From: a virus
Reading direction: 5' to 3' (one strand)
Virus record (IMG/VR): IMGVR_UViG_3300036907_000061
Span: 1-64,000 of that record
DNA: 64,000 nt
Made by a program: the position numbers and the translations under genes. Numbering within the stretch: the stretch's first letter is position 1; every line of letters starts with the position of its first letter. The notes beneath the pieces are model-generated. The model worked only from the letters and a program-made list of their open reading frames with translations, was not told the DNA's origin and made no database searches. This document shows, in pieces, positions 44,394 to 51,242 of this stretch.

Positions 44394-44682
44394 ACATGCA
44401 GAAATCATCGGGCCGTTTGTCGAGCCTGAATGGAGTTACGCGGTCATTGATGGCTACAAGGTGCCACATATCAGGCTGCGGCCACTCACGGGTGAGAACG
44501 ACGGCAAAACTGAAATCCATATGGTGCGCGGCGGGCAGTGCTGGATAATAGACGACAGCGGAATAGACGTGATACTACACCTGCTGGCAACCGCGATGGC
44601 CGTGGCTGCGGGATACACCTGCCACGGAGAGCAGTCACAGCCAGCAAACCCGTTCAAAGTCCGAATGACATCTTTGGGCTAA
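44377..44682 (+). CDS. Cassette 2 protein, unknown
   Basis: The ATG at 44377 (MTKTYKHAEIIGPF) is preferred over a TTG further upstream; it lies 14 nt inside the cassette. The protein has 101 residues, mixed alpha/beta, with VIDGYKVPHIRLRPLTGENDG and a hydrophobic segment (VILHLLATAMAVAAGY). Its TAA stop (44680-44682) lies inside GGGCTAAC, a common position for stops in integron cassettes. Function unknown. Confidence 0.55.
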   Translation: MTKTYKHAEIIGPFVEPEWSYAVIDGYKVPHIRLRPLTGENDGKTEIHMVRGGQCWIIDDSGIDVILHLLATAMAVAAGYTCHGEQSQPANPFKVRMTSLG

Positions 44683-44806
44683 CAGTGAGTTCAGGCGTGC
44701 GGAACCTGAACCGTCCGAATAACTGGAAGGCGTATCCCGCATCGCCTGAACGTAGAACTGAGCGATGGCCGCGGTGGACATTCGCTCCAGTGATTTGTTA
44801 GCGGAA
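44676..44806 (-). other. Complete attC-like site between cassettes 2 and 3
   Basis: The site runs from GGGCTAAC (44676-44683) to GTTAGCGG (44797-44804). Inner arms TCAGGCGTGCGG (about 44691-44702) and CCGCATCGCCTGA (about 44738-44750) pair with one unpaired A, which in minus-strand reading lies in the first arm as in canonical attC sites. A further hairpin GAGCGA/TCGCTC sits toward the right end. Confidence 0.7.
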
Positions 44807-44816
44807 TTTTTGATGA

Positions 44817-45710
44817 ATGAACTATTACAACGAACACGACCCAAAGGCGGCTGCCTGGTTGCGCGAACTAATCCGCGCTGGCGAAATCCCGCCCGGTCAT
44901 GTGGATGAAAGGGATATACAAAATGTCAAACCAACTGAACTTGCTGGATATACCCAATGCCACTTCTTCGCCGGAATCGGCGGGTGGCCACTCGCGCTGC
45001 GCCTCGCCGAATGGCCAGACACAGAACCTGTCTGGACAGGCTCATGCCCATGTCAGCCGTTTAGCTGTGCTGGCGAAGGAATGGGAGAATCTGACGAAAG
45101 ACACCTGTGGCCGGATTTCCGAAACCTCATCGGCAACAAAAAGCCTCCAGTCGTGTTTGGCGAGCAGGTTGCGAGCAAGTCTGGACTGCAATGGCTCGAT
45201 GGAGTATGCGCTGACATGGAAAGAGCGGGCTACGCCATCGGGACGGCTGATCTGTGCGCTGCGGGCTTCGGGGCGCCGCACATCCGCCAGCGGCTCTACT
45301 TCGTCGCAGAGCGCGTTGGAGTCGCCCAGGGCGACTGCGACGAATCCCGACGGGACGACGCGCACGCGGCTCGACCAGCTTCCGCGGCAGGCGAATCTGG
45401 CGAGCTGGCGGACGCCGAATGCAACGGACGGCGATCATGGCGGACCAAACTCTCGGGACTCGGCGGGCGGATTGCACCTTTCGGGGCAGGCACTCCCGAT
45501 GGGCACCCCGGCCCGACTAACGGCCACTGGCGAGCTGCTGATTGGCTCCTCTGCCGGGATGGCAAGTGGCGGCCAGTTGAACCCGGCACATTCCCGCTGG
45601 CTCATGGGGTATCCGGTCGCGTGGGACTCCTGCGGGGCTACGGCAATGCAATCGTGCCACAAGTTGCCGCGAAATTCATCCAAGCATGGTGCGAGTCCGT
45701 ATTCCGCTAA
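44817..45710 (+). CDS. C5-cytosine DNA methyltransferase (cassette 3)
   Basis: The protein has 297 residues. Motif I FAGIGG is at residues 51-56, the catalytic PCQPF at 78-82 (C79), motif VIII-like QRLYFVA near 160, and RGYGNAIVPQVAAKF closes the fold near the C-terminus. Length and order match phage-type Dcm enzymes that methylate cytosine to protect DNA from restriction. The stop TAA (45708-45710) is inside the cassette's TTCCGCTAAC end. A second, recognisable frame overlaps most of it. Confidence 0.85.
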   Translation: MNYYNEHDPKAAAWLRELIRAGEIPPGHVDERDIQNVKPTELAGYTQCHFFAGIGGWPLALRLAEWPDTEPVWTGSCPCQPFSCAGEGMGESDERHLWPDFRNLIGNKKPPVVFGEQVASKSGLQWLDGVCADMERAGYAIGTADLCAAGFGAPHIRQRLYFVAERVGVAQGDCDESRRDDAHAARPASAAGESGELADAECNGRRSWRTKLSGLGGRIAPFGAGTPDGHPGPTNGHWRAADWLLCRDGKWRPVEPGTFPLAHGVSGRVGLLRGYGNAIVPQVAAKFIQAWCESVFR

Positions 45711-45759
45711 CCAAGATTACTTGGATGAAGGACAGAATGGGAATCGGACAGTATTTTAG
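44923..45759 (+). CDS. Overlapping-frame protein nested over the cytosine methyltransferase
   Basis: A 278-codon frame, read in a different phase from the Dcm gene, starts MSNQLNLLDIPNA. It contains YALTWKERATPSGRLICALRASGRRTS and NPAHSRWLMGYPVAWDSCG, which I recognise as belonging to a family of phage proteins annotated alongside or over Dcm genes. A long open second frame across a GC-rich gene can arise by chance, but the family pattern makes dual coding plausible. Its last codons lie beyond the cassette end, in methyltransferase sequence. Function unknown. Confidence 0.45.
   Translation: MSNQLNLLDIPNATSSPESAGGHSRCASPNGQTQNLSGQAHAHVSRLAVLAKEWENLTKDTCGRISETSSATKSLQSCLASRLRASLDCNGSMEYALTWKERATPSGRLICALRASGRRTSASGSTSSQSALESPRATATNPDGTTRTRLDQLPRQANLASWRTPNATDGDHGGPNSRDSAGGLHLSGQALPMGTPARLTATGELLIGSSAGMASGGQLNPAHSRWLMGYPVAWDSCGATAMQSCHKLPRNSSKHGASPYSANQDYLDEGQNGNRTVF
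45702..45711. other. Right boundary of the cassette insert
   Basis: TTCCGCTAAC is the exact reverse complement of the cassette 3 start (GTTAGCGGAA at 44797-44806). The methyltransferase gene resumes at the next base (CAAGATTACTTGG). Confidence 0.7.
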
Positions 45760-46156
45760 AGGCATCACCGAAGACTGTCTATTTGGAGTAAGGGGCAATC
45801 TGCCATATCTTAACAAGAATGGAAAGAGGGCCCAAGGGATTACCGGGTTCACCGCCCCCAGAACGGAACACAGCGCAAAGCCTGTGGAAATGCGGGCAAT
45901 GATTGAGCATGTATCTGGATCAGAAGACAGAAAAATGCTTGAAATGTTCGCCCGAGAGCCGCACGAAGGATGGCATTGCATAGGAAACGAAATAAACGGA
46001 AACAGCATACTTGATGAAATTTTACAATTAACCAGCCATGAAACACTTCCAGGAAATATCGGAGACCATCATTCGCAACTGCCGACGGGCATCCGGTCTG
46101 GCGAAGAGGGCGGTGGGAAAAAAGAGACAGAAGCTCAACCGGACATCGTGCCTTGA
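45712..46156 (+). pseudogene. MT-A70 adenine methyltransferase, C-terminal part
   Basis: Continues the N-terminal part in phase: TKITWMKDRMGIGQYFRG, then EHSAKPVEMRAMIEHVSG, RKMLEMFAR and GWHCIGNE, all standard MT-A70 C-terminal landmarks. No start codon suited to independent expression of this half is evident. The last 50 codons overlap the next gene. Confidence 0.8.
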
Positions 46157-46238
46157 ACTTATAGAAGTTGCCCGGGCCATAAACTCATCCGCCCAATACC
46201 TGGAATGCGCCGCCACCGGACAATACCTTGGAAACTAA
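46038..46238 (+). CDS. Small basic protein, 66 residues
   Basis: The protein starts MKHFQEISETIIRNCRR and is helical with a basic middle (GLAKRAVGKKRQKLNR). It overlaps the end of the methyltransferase frame and sits directly upstream of the next gene. Possibly a small DNA-binding protein. No family recognised. Confidence 0.5.
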   Translation: MKHFQEISETIIRNCRRASGLAKRAVGKKRQKLNRTSCLELIEVARAINSSAQYLECAATGQYLGN

Positions 46239-46239
46239 A

Positions 46240-46752
46240 ATGAACGAAAAAATAGAAAGGCTGTTAAAAATTGTCGACGAGTTCCCCATCAGGGGACGAA
46301 TAGACTACACCGACCAGTCCGACCTGCTGTTCTGCAACTCGGTGCTTGCCGCGATCAGGGATGCGGCACCTGCGATCCGTTTCGCATTCACCAGCCAAGC
46401 CCCGATTGTGGAAGCGCAAGTCGTGCCCAGCAGTTTTCCTCAAGCATTGCGACTAGAGGAACAAAGCATCCGCATCCAAGATTCGAGCCGGGGTATGCCG
46501 GATGTGCCCCCGGTGGCCGGGCCGGTCTACACCTCAGGAGCAGCGGGTCAAAAATCGGACACCGATAACAAACCCTCACCTTCCGAAACCAGTCCCGGCG
46601 TGTTAGCCGTGACAGCCTCGGAACCATCAGAACAAAAGAAAACAGCAAAACGAAAATCTTCCAAACTGAAAACTCGGAAGAAGAAATCTTTATCACCCGC
46701 GCCCATTGCGCGTACCGAAGAGGTTTCAGTCCAAACCACAGCACAACCATAA
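46240..46752 (+). CDS. Hypothetical protein with disordered basic C-terminus
   Basis: The ATG at 46240 (MNEKIERLLKIVDEF) gives 170 residues. Residues 1-60 are a compact helical domain. The rest is Pro/Ser/Thr-rich, ending in a Lys/Arg-rich, low-complexity tail (KKTAKRKSSKLKTRKKKSLS). Such tails bind nucleic acid non-specifically. Function unknown. Confidence 0.5.
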   Translation: MNEKIERLLKIVDEFPIRGRIDYTDQSDLLFCNSVLAAIRDAAPAIRFAFTSQAPIVEAQVVPSSFPQALRLEEQSIRIQDSSRGMPDVPPVAGPVYTSGAAGQKSDTDNKPSPSETSPGVLAVTASEPSEQKKTAKRKSSKLKTRKKKSLSPAPIARTEEVSVQTTAQP

Positions 46753-46762
46753 CATAGCACAT

Positions 46763-47272
46763 ATGGCAAAGAAAGTCAAATCCCCACAGTTAATCCCGGT
46801 GTTTCCGGAGTCGGTTACACAAATGAAGCTTCGTTTTTCAAAGGCATTGGAGCATGTCTTCAAACTTGACCAGCCTGCGGACGGAAAGGAATACAAGCCG
46901 GAAATGCCCGGACCCGTAAACGTGTTTGATTCTATGGGGTCAATCCGGTTCGTGGTACAGAAGATTTCCGCCAACGGTGCCCCTCCGGTATTGAACTTCA
47001 CGTTCGGATGGGGGCCGGATGTAAAGCAGCCTCCGGTCAACCTGGAATGGTTCATTGTGGAATGCCACAGCCTGGCCTATGAACTATGCGGAAAGCTGCG
47101 GCCACTTTCCTGCGAACTGATCGGAAACAACTTTCTGGCCATAAACTATTCAATCGAGGAAAACAATGACGCCCACAAGCACACTGGCACTGGTGAGGAA
47201 TCTGTCGGAGGGAAGGCTGTCACAGGCCAGGCCGATAAAGTTCAAGACGGTAAAATTACTGCCCAAGACTGA
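46763..47272 (+). CDS. Hypothetical protein, 169 residues
   Basis: The start MAKKVKSPQLIPVFPE at 46763 follows the previous stop by 10 nt. It has one beta-rich domain (VVQKISANGAPPVLNFTFGWG, LEWFIVECHSLAYELCGKL) and a polar tail. A longer upstream start would overlap the previous gene. No family recognised. Confidence 0.55.
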   Translation: MAKKVKSPQLIPVFPESVTQMKLRFSKALEHVFKLDQPADGKEYKPEMPGPVNVFDSMGSIRFVVQKISANGAPPVLNFTFGWGPDVKQPPVNLEWFIVECHSLAYELCGKLRPLSCELIGNNFLAINYSIEENNDAHKHTGTGEESVGGKAVTGQADKVQDGKITAQD

Positions 47273-47387
47273 CAACATCAAACCCGAACTGGTGTATGTG
47301 TGCACAGAATGCGACTGGGGGCATCCGTTTAGCCCCAAGTTCTGCATGGAATGCGGAAATGACAGGTTCACCATGGAAATAATATGA
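47166..47387 (+). CDS. Zinc-ribbon small protein
   Basis: The protein has 73 residues. CTECDWGHPFSPKFCMECGN is a typical CxxC-x11-CxxC zinc ribbon. It overlaps the previous gene by about 100 nt and the next by 4 nt. Probably binds DNA, RNA or protein; specific role unknown. Confidence 0.6.
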   Translation: MTPTSTLALVRNLSEGRLSQARPIKFKTVKLLPKTDNIKPELVYVCTECDWGHPFSPKFCMECGNDRFTMEII

Positions 47388-48187
47388 AAGAAATATCAAT
47401 CGTAGGACTGGGAGACATTCACGCCGGAAGCAAATCCGCCATATGCGTTCCAGACATGGAACTATGCGGAGGGGGATACTTCCGGTACTCAGCAGCCCAG
47501 AAGGGCCTGTATGACGCATGGGCCGGTCTGGCCCGGGACTGGCAAAACCCAGACATCCTGATCGCCAATGGTGACTTGATTGAAGGTCAGGCACGCAAGG
47601 AATCGGGAGTGCCCTGCTGGTCGACCGACCTGGAGGATCAAATGCATTGTGCCGAGCTCTTAATCAACATGTTCCATCCCAAGCAATTATACATCATTAA
47701 TGGCACTGGATATCATGTTGACGCCGGAGGAAAAAGCCTGGAAAACATTCTGGCGGAAAAGATGGGTGCGGTGAAGATTGGAACCGGTCGATCCGTCTCA
47801 GCCGAAGAGCTGTTCCTTAGAGTTGGCGGGTTCACGTTCCACGCCGCACATCATATTCAGGTGGGGACCGGATGGTATCGCACAACTCCGGTGTCCAGGG
47901 AATTGGTATTCGCCCTGCTGAACGAATCACACAAGCACAAGGTTGACGTTATCCTAAGAAGCCATGTCCATTCGTTTGTTGGTGTGGAATTTACCAGACA
48001 ACACGGATTCACGCTGCCATGTTGGCAATTACAGACCAGATACATGTATAAGAAGTCCGCACTGGGGATGGTGCCGGATATTGGTGCCATACGATTCAGA
48101 ATCAACAATGGAGAATTAAAACTCGACAAACGTTTCTTTAAGATACCCGAAGCGAGACCAACACTGTTCAAATATGAAGACCAATAA
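47384..48187 (+). CDS. Calcineurin-like metallophosphoesterase
   Basis: The protein has 267 residues. The metal-binding pattern is complete: GDIHAG (residues 10-15), NGDLIEG (62-68), GTGYH (about 108-112), HAAHH (about 154-158) and SHVHSF. This superfamily cleaves phosphodiesters or phosphomonoesters; in phages it is linked to RNA or nucleotide metabolism and repair. Substrate cannot be told. Confidence 0.8.
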   Translation: MKEISIVGLGDIHAGSKSAICVPDMELCGGGYFRYSAAQKGLYDAWAGLARDWQNPDILIANGDLIEGQARKESGVPCWSTDLEDQMHCAELLINMFHPKQLYIINGTGYHVDAGGKSLENILAEKMGAVKIGTGRSVSAEELFLRVGGFTFHAAHHIQVGTGWYRTTPVSRELVFALLNESHKHKVDVILRSHVHSFVGVEFTRQHGFTLPCWQLQTRYMYKKSALGMVPDIGAIRFRINNGELKLDKRFFKIPEARPTLFKYEDQ

Positions 48188-48425
48188 GACGAGTGAAAAT
48201 ACTCACTCAACTGAGTTAAATATCCCCAAGGAGTGGGCTGAGGCCCTGTCAAACGAGCGGCCCGAGGGATGTTTTACAATCACTGAATTGATGCAACTCA
48301 TCCATCCCAGCATATCCCGATCCGCAACCCATAGAAGGATTAAAAAATTGGTAACACTGAAAAGGGCCAGCGTGATATCTCAGGTATATCAAGGAACAAT
48401 GACCCACTTTTACAAATTGAAATGA
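48174..48425 (+). CDS. Small winged-helix-like protein
   Basis: The protein has 83 residues with FTITELMQLIHPSISRSATHRRIKKLVTLKRASVIS, the layout of a winged helix (HTH plus strand). It overlaps the phosphoesterase gene by 14 nt. Likely a DNA-binding regulator or a primosome accessory. Confidence 0.55.
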   Translation: MKTNKTSENTHSTELNIPKEWAEALSNERPEGCFTITELMQLIHPSISRSATHRRIKKLVTLKRASVISQVYQGTMTHFYKLK

Positions 48426-48571
48426 ACTTGATCCGGCGCAAATTTGGACGGGTCGGAGTGGCCGTTTATTCCAGCCAGCCAACGCAACTGGAAGTTTCCG
48501 GTGCTCAACATTCAGCCCGCCAGCTTGACACCCGTATGCTGGCTTTGGCCCGGAGATGCGCCGGACATTGA
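48422..48571 (+). CDS. Small basic protein, 49 residues
   Basis: Starts MNLIRRKFGRVG by overlap with the previous TGA (ATGA) and ends ARRCAGH 2 nt before the DUF4406 start codon. Basic and short; spacing supports translation, but function is unknown. Confidence 0.45.
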   Translation: MNLIRRKFGRVGVAVYSSQPTQLEVSGAQHSARQLDTRMLALARRCAGH

Positions 48572-48573
48572 CT

Positions 48574-49359
48574 ATGAAAGAAATAAAATCACTATACCTG
48601 GCAGGTCCAATGAGGGGTTATGAATCCCTTAACTTTCCAGAGTTCCACCGTATGTCAAGGGAATTAAGAATACGTGGATACGAAGTATGGAGTCCGGCGG
48701 AAAACGATTTGTCCAACGGAGTTGATCCTGAAAACCCAAAAACCACCGACCCTTCATTTGAAGACTGCATGGCGTTCGACCTTCCATTCGTGTGCAAGCT
48801 GGATGGAATTGCGGTATTGAAAGGATGGGAGAAGTCTGCCGGTGCAACATTGGAAGTTTCTGTTGCCAGAAGCCTCGGCAAGCCGGTACTGGATGCTTAC
48901 ACCTGCGATCCAGTGGAGACTATTAGTAATGGAGGAAAACCTTCCAATCCCAAAGATGCGATTGGAAGCCACAAGATACCACTGCATTTATGGCCCGAAA
49001 CAGCAACCATCATGGGCAGTCTTGGAATGCTGGATGGAATGTTGAAGTACGGAAGGGCAAACTTTAGGGCCATTGGCATACGATACTCCATCTACATCGA
49101 CGCCTTGAAACGACATGTAAACGCCCTGTTCGAGGGAGAAGACCTTGATCCTGACAGCGGACTTCCGCATGAGGCCCACGTTCTGGCATGCATGGCCATC
49201 ATCATTGATGCAAAGGCGGCTGGTAAATTGAACGATGACAGACAGGTCAATGGAGGATACAGGGGACTGATCAATTCCATGACACCACACGTCGAGAGGC
49301 TAAAAGAGCTTTACAAGGACCGCACCCCCCATCATTACACCATACAGGACAAGTTATGA
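48574..49359 (+). CDS. DUF4406-DUF5664 nucleotide-metabolism protein
   Basis: The ATG at 48574 (MKEIKSLYLAGPMRGY) is the natural start. The first 115 residues match DUF4406 (YLAGPMRG, EVWSPAEND, EVSVARSLGKPV), a nucleoside-deoxyribosyltransferase-like fold. The second half is DUF5664-like (GGKPSNPKDAIGSHKIPLHLWP, LKYGRANFRAIG), related to dATP/dGTP diphosphohydrolase N-terminal domains. Phage fusions of this type are thought to adjust dNTP pools. Substrate not verified. Confidence 0.7.
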   Translation: MKEIKSLYLAGPMRGYESLNFPEFHRMSRELRIRGYEVWSPAENDLSNGVDPENPKTTDPSFEDCMAFDLPFVCKLDGIAVLKGWEKSAGATLEVSVARSLGKPVLDAYTCDPVETISNGGKPSNPKDAIGSHKIPLHLWPETATIMGSLGMLDGMLKYGRANFRAIGIRYSIYIDALKRHVNALFEGEDLDPDSGLPHEAHVLACMAIIIDAKAAGKLNDDRQVNGGYRGLINSMTPHVERLKELYKDRTPHHYTIQDKL

Positions 49360-49460
49360 CCGACGAACAAGAGTCCAAACCAGCCGTGGCCGCGCTGGTG
49401 TTCCTGTGCGGTATTGCAACCGTGGCAACCGTCATCTACCTGATACTCAACAATTTATGA
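49356..49460 (+). CDS. Single-pass membrane peptide, 34 residues
   Basis: The start overlaps the previous TGA (ATGA) and the stop overlaps the next ATG. One hydrophobic segment (AALVFLCGIATVATVIYLIL) follows a polar N-terminus. Overlaps on both sides support it. Function unknown. Confidence 0.55.
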   Translation: MTDEQESKPAVAALVFLCGIATVATVIYLILNNL

Positions 49461-49717
49461 ATCAGAGATTTCTTTCACCGGCAACCAATCCGGTTTACAT
49501 TGTCGATCCCATGGAGCGGCACCAGTTTGTTCCTCCGGGAGAATTCTGCCAGCGGTGCGGCAAGTTAAGGGCATTGCATCGCAATGACGGGTTCGTTCCC
49601 AATCAAGAACCCCCAAGATGTTCGATGAGGATGGACGTGAGATACAATCGTCATCCGTACTTCTTCAAACCGGGAGACGTGCCGGAGGATGAATTCGGGA
49701 AAGGGCCCAATCAATGA
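49457..49717 (+). CDS. Small hypothetical protein with CxxC
   Basis: The start at 49457 (MNQRFLSPATNPV) gives 86 residues. FCQRCGKLRALHRND has one CxxC, followed later by a lone cysteine in RCSMRMD, so a small zinc site is possible. It overlaps both neighbours by 4 nt. Confidence 0.5.
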   Translation: MNQRFLSPATNPVYIVDPMERHQFVPPGEFCQRCGKLRALHRNDGFVPNQEPPRCSMRMDVRYNRHPYFFKPGDVPEDEFGKGPNQ

Positions 49718-49926
49718 ACATTGAATTCGACCGATACTGTTCTTTAATGAACAACGACTCGGCATTAACCGAGGAGGAAATCAACTGCGGGTGGCACTTC
49801 TGCGCCGACTGGGACCTGCTTCTGATAGGCCCGGGAATGGGTGAGATTGCGTCATGCGACTGTGACATACCATGCCTGGAGAACGAAAAGAAGATTCAGA
49901 TTGAGAAGATGATGATTAATCTATGA
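49714..49926 (+). CDS. Small acidic protein, 70 residues
   Basis: Starts MNIEFDRYCSLMNND; acidic, with clustered cysteines (ASCDCDIPCLE). Overlaps neighbours by 4 nt. No family recognised. Confidence 0.45.
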   Translation: MNIEFDRYCSLMNNDSALTEEEINCGWHFCADWDLLLIGPGMGEIASCDCDIPCLENEKKIQIEKMMINL

Positions 49927-50285
49927 AACCACACAGACTTGGAATATACTCCATGGGCAGGCATGAAGTGGAGCTCTGGGTTGATCCCAACTCCCAGGAC
50001 GGGGCGTTCTGGAGCAAACCGGAACACGGTAAACTTCCCCGGATACAGGTCGGACTGCGGCACGAGGATTGGAGGTCCGTGCTTTGCGTGCTGATTCACG
50101 AGTGCATGGAATGGCAGTTAACGTATTTAAGGGCCCGATACACCGTATCCAGTGAAGTCGGACAGGATTCCGGGTCGTATCTGTTTAGCTGCAATCATCA
50201 GGTATTTGACGAGGCTTGTGTTGGGACTGCAATTTACCTTGCTGAATGCTATCAAACCCTGAAACGGGAATGGGAAAACAAATGA
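49923..50285 (+). CDS. Hypothetical protein with HExxE motif
   Basis: The protein has 120 residues. VLIHECMEWQLTYL contains HECME, and a later NHQVFDEACV could supply a further metal ligand. The pattern resembles small zincin-like proteins found in phages but lacks the second histidine of HExxH. Activity is therefore doubtful; a structural metal protein is equally possible. Confidence 0.45.
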   Translation: MKPHRLGIYSMGRHEVELWVDPNSQDGAFWSKPEHGKLPRIQVGLRHEDWRSVLCVLIHECMEWQLTYLRARYTVSSEVGQDSGSYLFSCNHQVFDEACVGTAIYLAECYQTLKREWENK

Positions 50286-50509
50286 CCGAAATGCTTAAAA
50301 TAACCATCGGTTCCGCCGAAAGGATGTATACCGGAAAGAGATATCACCTGGCTCCAACACCCGCAGAGCGTCAGAGACATGGCGACTTCATGGCGGCCAT
50401 GCAAAACTTGTCGGACATGCAAAACTCTAAGCCAGACATCAGAATCCAATTACCAGGGGGTGCCATGCCACCCTATCAAGGCTGGCCGTTTATTCCATTT
50501 ATCACATGA
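50282..50509 (+). CDS. Small hypothetical protein, 75 residues
   Basis: The ATG at 50282 (MTEMLKITIGSAERM) overlaps the previous stop. Helical N-terminal half, Pro/Gly-rich C-terminus ending WPFIPFIT. Overlaps the next gene by 4 nt. No family recognised. Confidence 0.45.
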   Translation: MTEMLKITIGSAERMYTGKRYHLAPTPAERQRHGDFMAAMQNLSDMQNSKPDIRIQLPGGAMPPYQGWPFIPFIT

Positions 50510-50832
50510 AAATGACCAAAGAGCAAAGAGAGTCCAACGGTGCCAAAATCAAAGCGACCGTTGCCTTAAACAGGAAGAAGTGGGATTCCCAGACCATTGT
50601 GGTGGACGAGAACTGGAAGGTGCACCGGTGCGACCAGTTCAACTGGGAGATTCGATACCGGGAAGAATTCTCTGGATATTACGGAAGACTAACCTCGGCG
50701 CTGGAGGCTTTGCTTCCCAAGATGCTTGGGGAAGAGTCACCGGGAGGGTCTATAGCATCCCTGCTTGAGCTGGGGCGCGATATTAAGCGCCGGATCATCC
50801 AATCCCTGCCGGACACCCTTCCGACGCCTTAA
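50506..50832 (+). CDS. Conserved phage hypothetical, 108 residues
   Basis: Starts MKMTKEQRESNGAKIKATV; contains DENWKVHRCDQFNWEIRYREEFSGYYGRLTSALEALL, which reads as an alpha/beta fold. Ends 9 nt before the HNH-like gene. No family recognised. Confidence 0.5.
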   Translation: MKMTKEQRESNGAKIKATVALNRKKWDSQTIVVDENWKVHRCDQFNWEIRYREEFSGYYGRLTSALEALLPKMLGEESPGGSIASLLELGRDIKRRIIQSLPDTLPTP

Positions 50833-50841
50833 ATCAAACCT

Positions 50842-51171
50842 ATGAGAGCCAACCGCATCGAACCAAAGCCCCGAACCGCCAGGCCGTCAAAAGTGCCGCC
50901 CAAGGAGCAGGAGCGCAGGCAATACGTGCACCGGGTGAGGGAATGGTTAAGGGAGCCCCTGAACCAATGGTGCGTCGTATCCATACTGGAGGACGAGACC
51001 GGAGTTCATTTATCCCGCGCCACACAATGTCATCACAGCAGGGGCAGGCTTGGATGCCTGCTTCTGGACGAGAGATTTTGGATACCTGTAAGCTCCGCCG
51101 GACACCGATACATTCACGATCATCCCGATTTCGCACGTCGGCATGGATGGATATGCGAGAAGGCTTCATGA
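50842..51171 (+). CDS. HNH-like protein, possibly degenerate
   Basis: The protein has 109 residues. ATQCHHSRGRLGCLLLDERFWIPVSSAGHRYIHDHPDFARRHG has the spacing of an HNH endonuclease (CHH/H...D...H), as in phage HNH genes often found before terminase or replication genes. Some expected cysteines are missing, so activity is uncertain. Confidence 0.5.
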   Translation: MRANRIEPKPRTARPSKVPPKEQERRQYVHRVREWLREPLNQWCVVSILEDETGVHLSRATQCHHSRGRLGCLLLDERFWIPVSSAGHRYIHDHPDFARRHGWICEKAS

Positions 51172-51242
51172 GATTGAGTCTGGTGAATCAATCGAACAGG
51201 AATTGGAGCGGGAAATGAGTCCAGAAAACCTAAAGATTGAGG

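Larger units (their letters stand above)
44045..45711 (+). mobile_element. Integron-type gene cassette insert in the MT-A70 gene
   Basis: This 1,667-bp block breaks the methyltransferase gene precisely between GTAAC and CAAG. Inside are three gene units separated by GTTAGNN boundaries (44119, 44361, 44797). Each unit's start sequence is matched by its reverse complement at the other end: GTTAGCCC with GGGCTAAC (44676-44683), GTTAGCGGAA with TTCCGCTAAC (45702-45711), GTTAGATGC with GCATCTAAAC (44346-44355). The spacers hold imperfect palindromes with one unpaired base, as attC sites have. No integrase gene is present. All three genes read with the phage operon. Confidence 0.8.

Noticed and set aside
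45042-45477. Minus-strand frames of 107-116 codons inside the cytosine methyltransferase
   Set aside because: They are high-GC antisense frames without start sites or recognisable pattern.
46751-46779. Antisense sigma70-like promoter (TTGACT-N17-TATGTT) on the minus strand
   Set aside because: It coincides with the coding start of MAKKVKS and the run of A/T codons there; no minus-strand gene follows, so it is probably chance.
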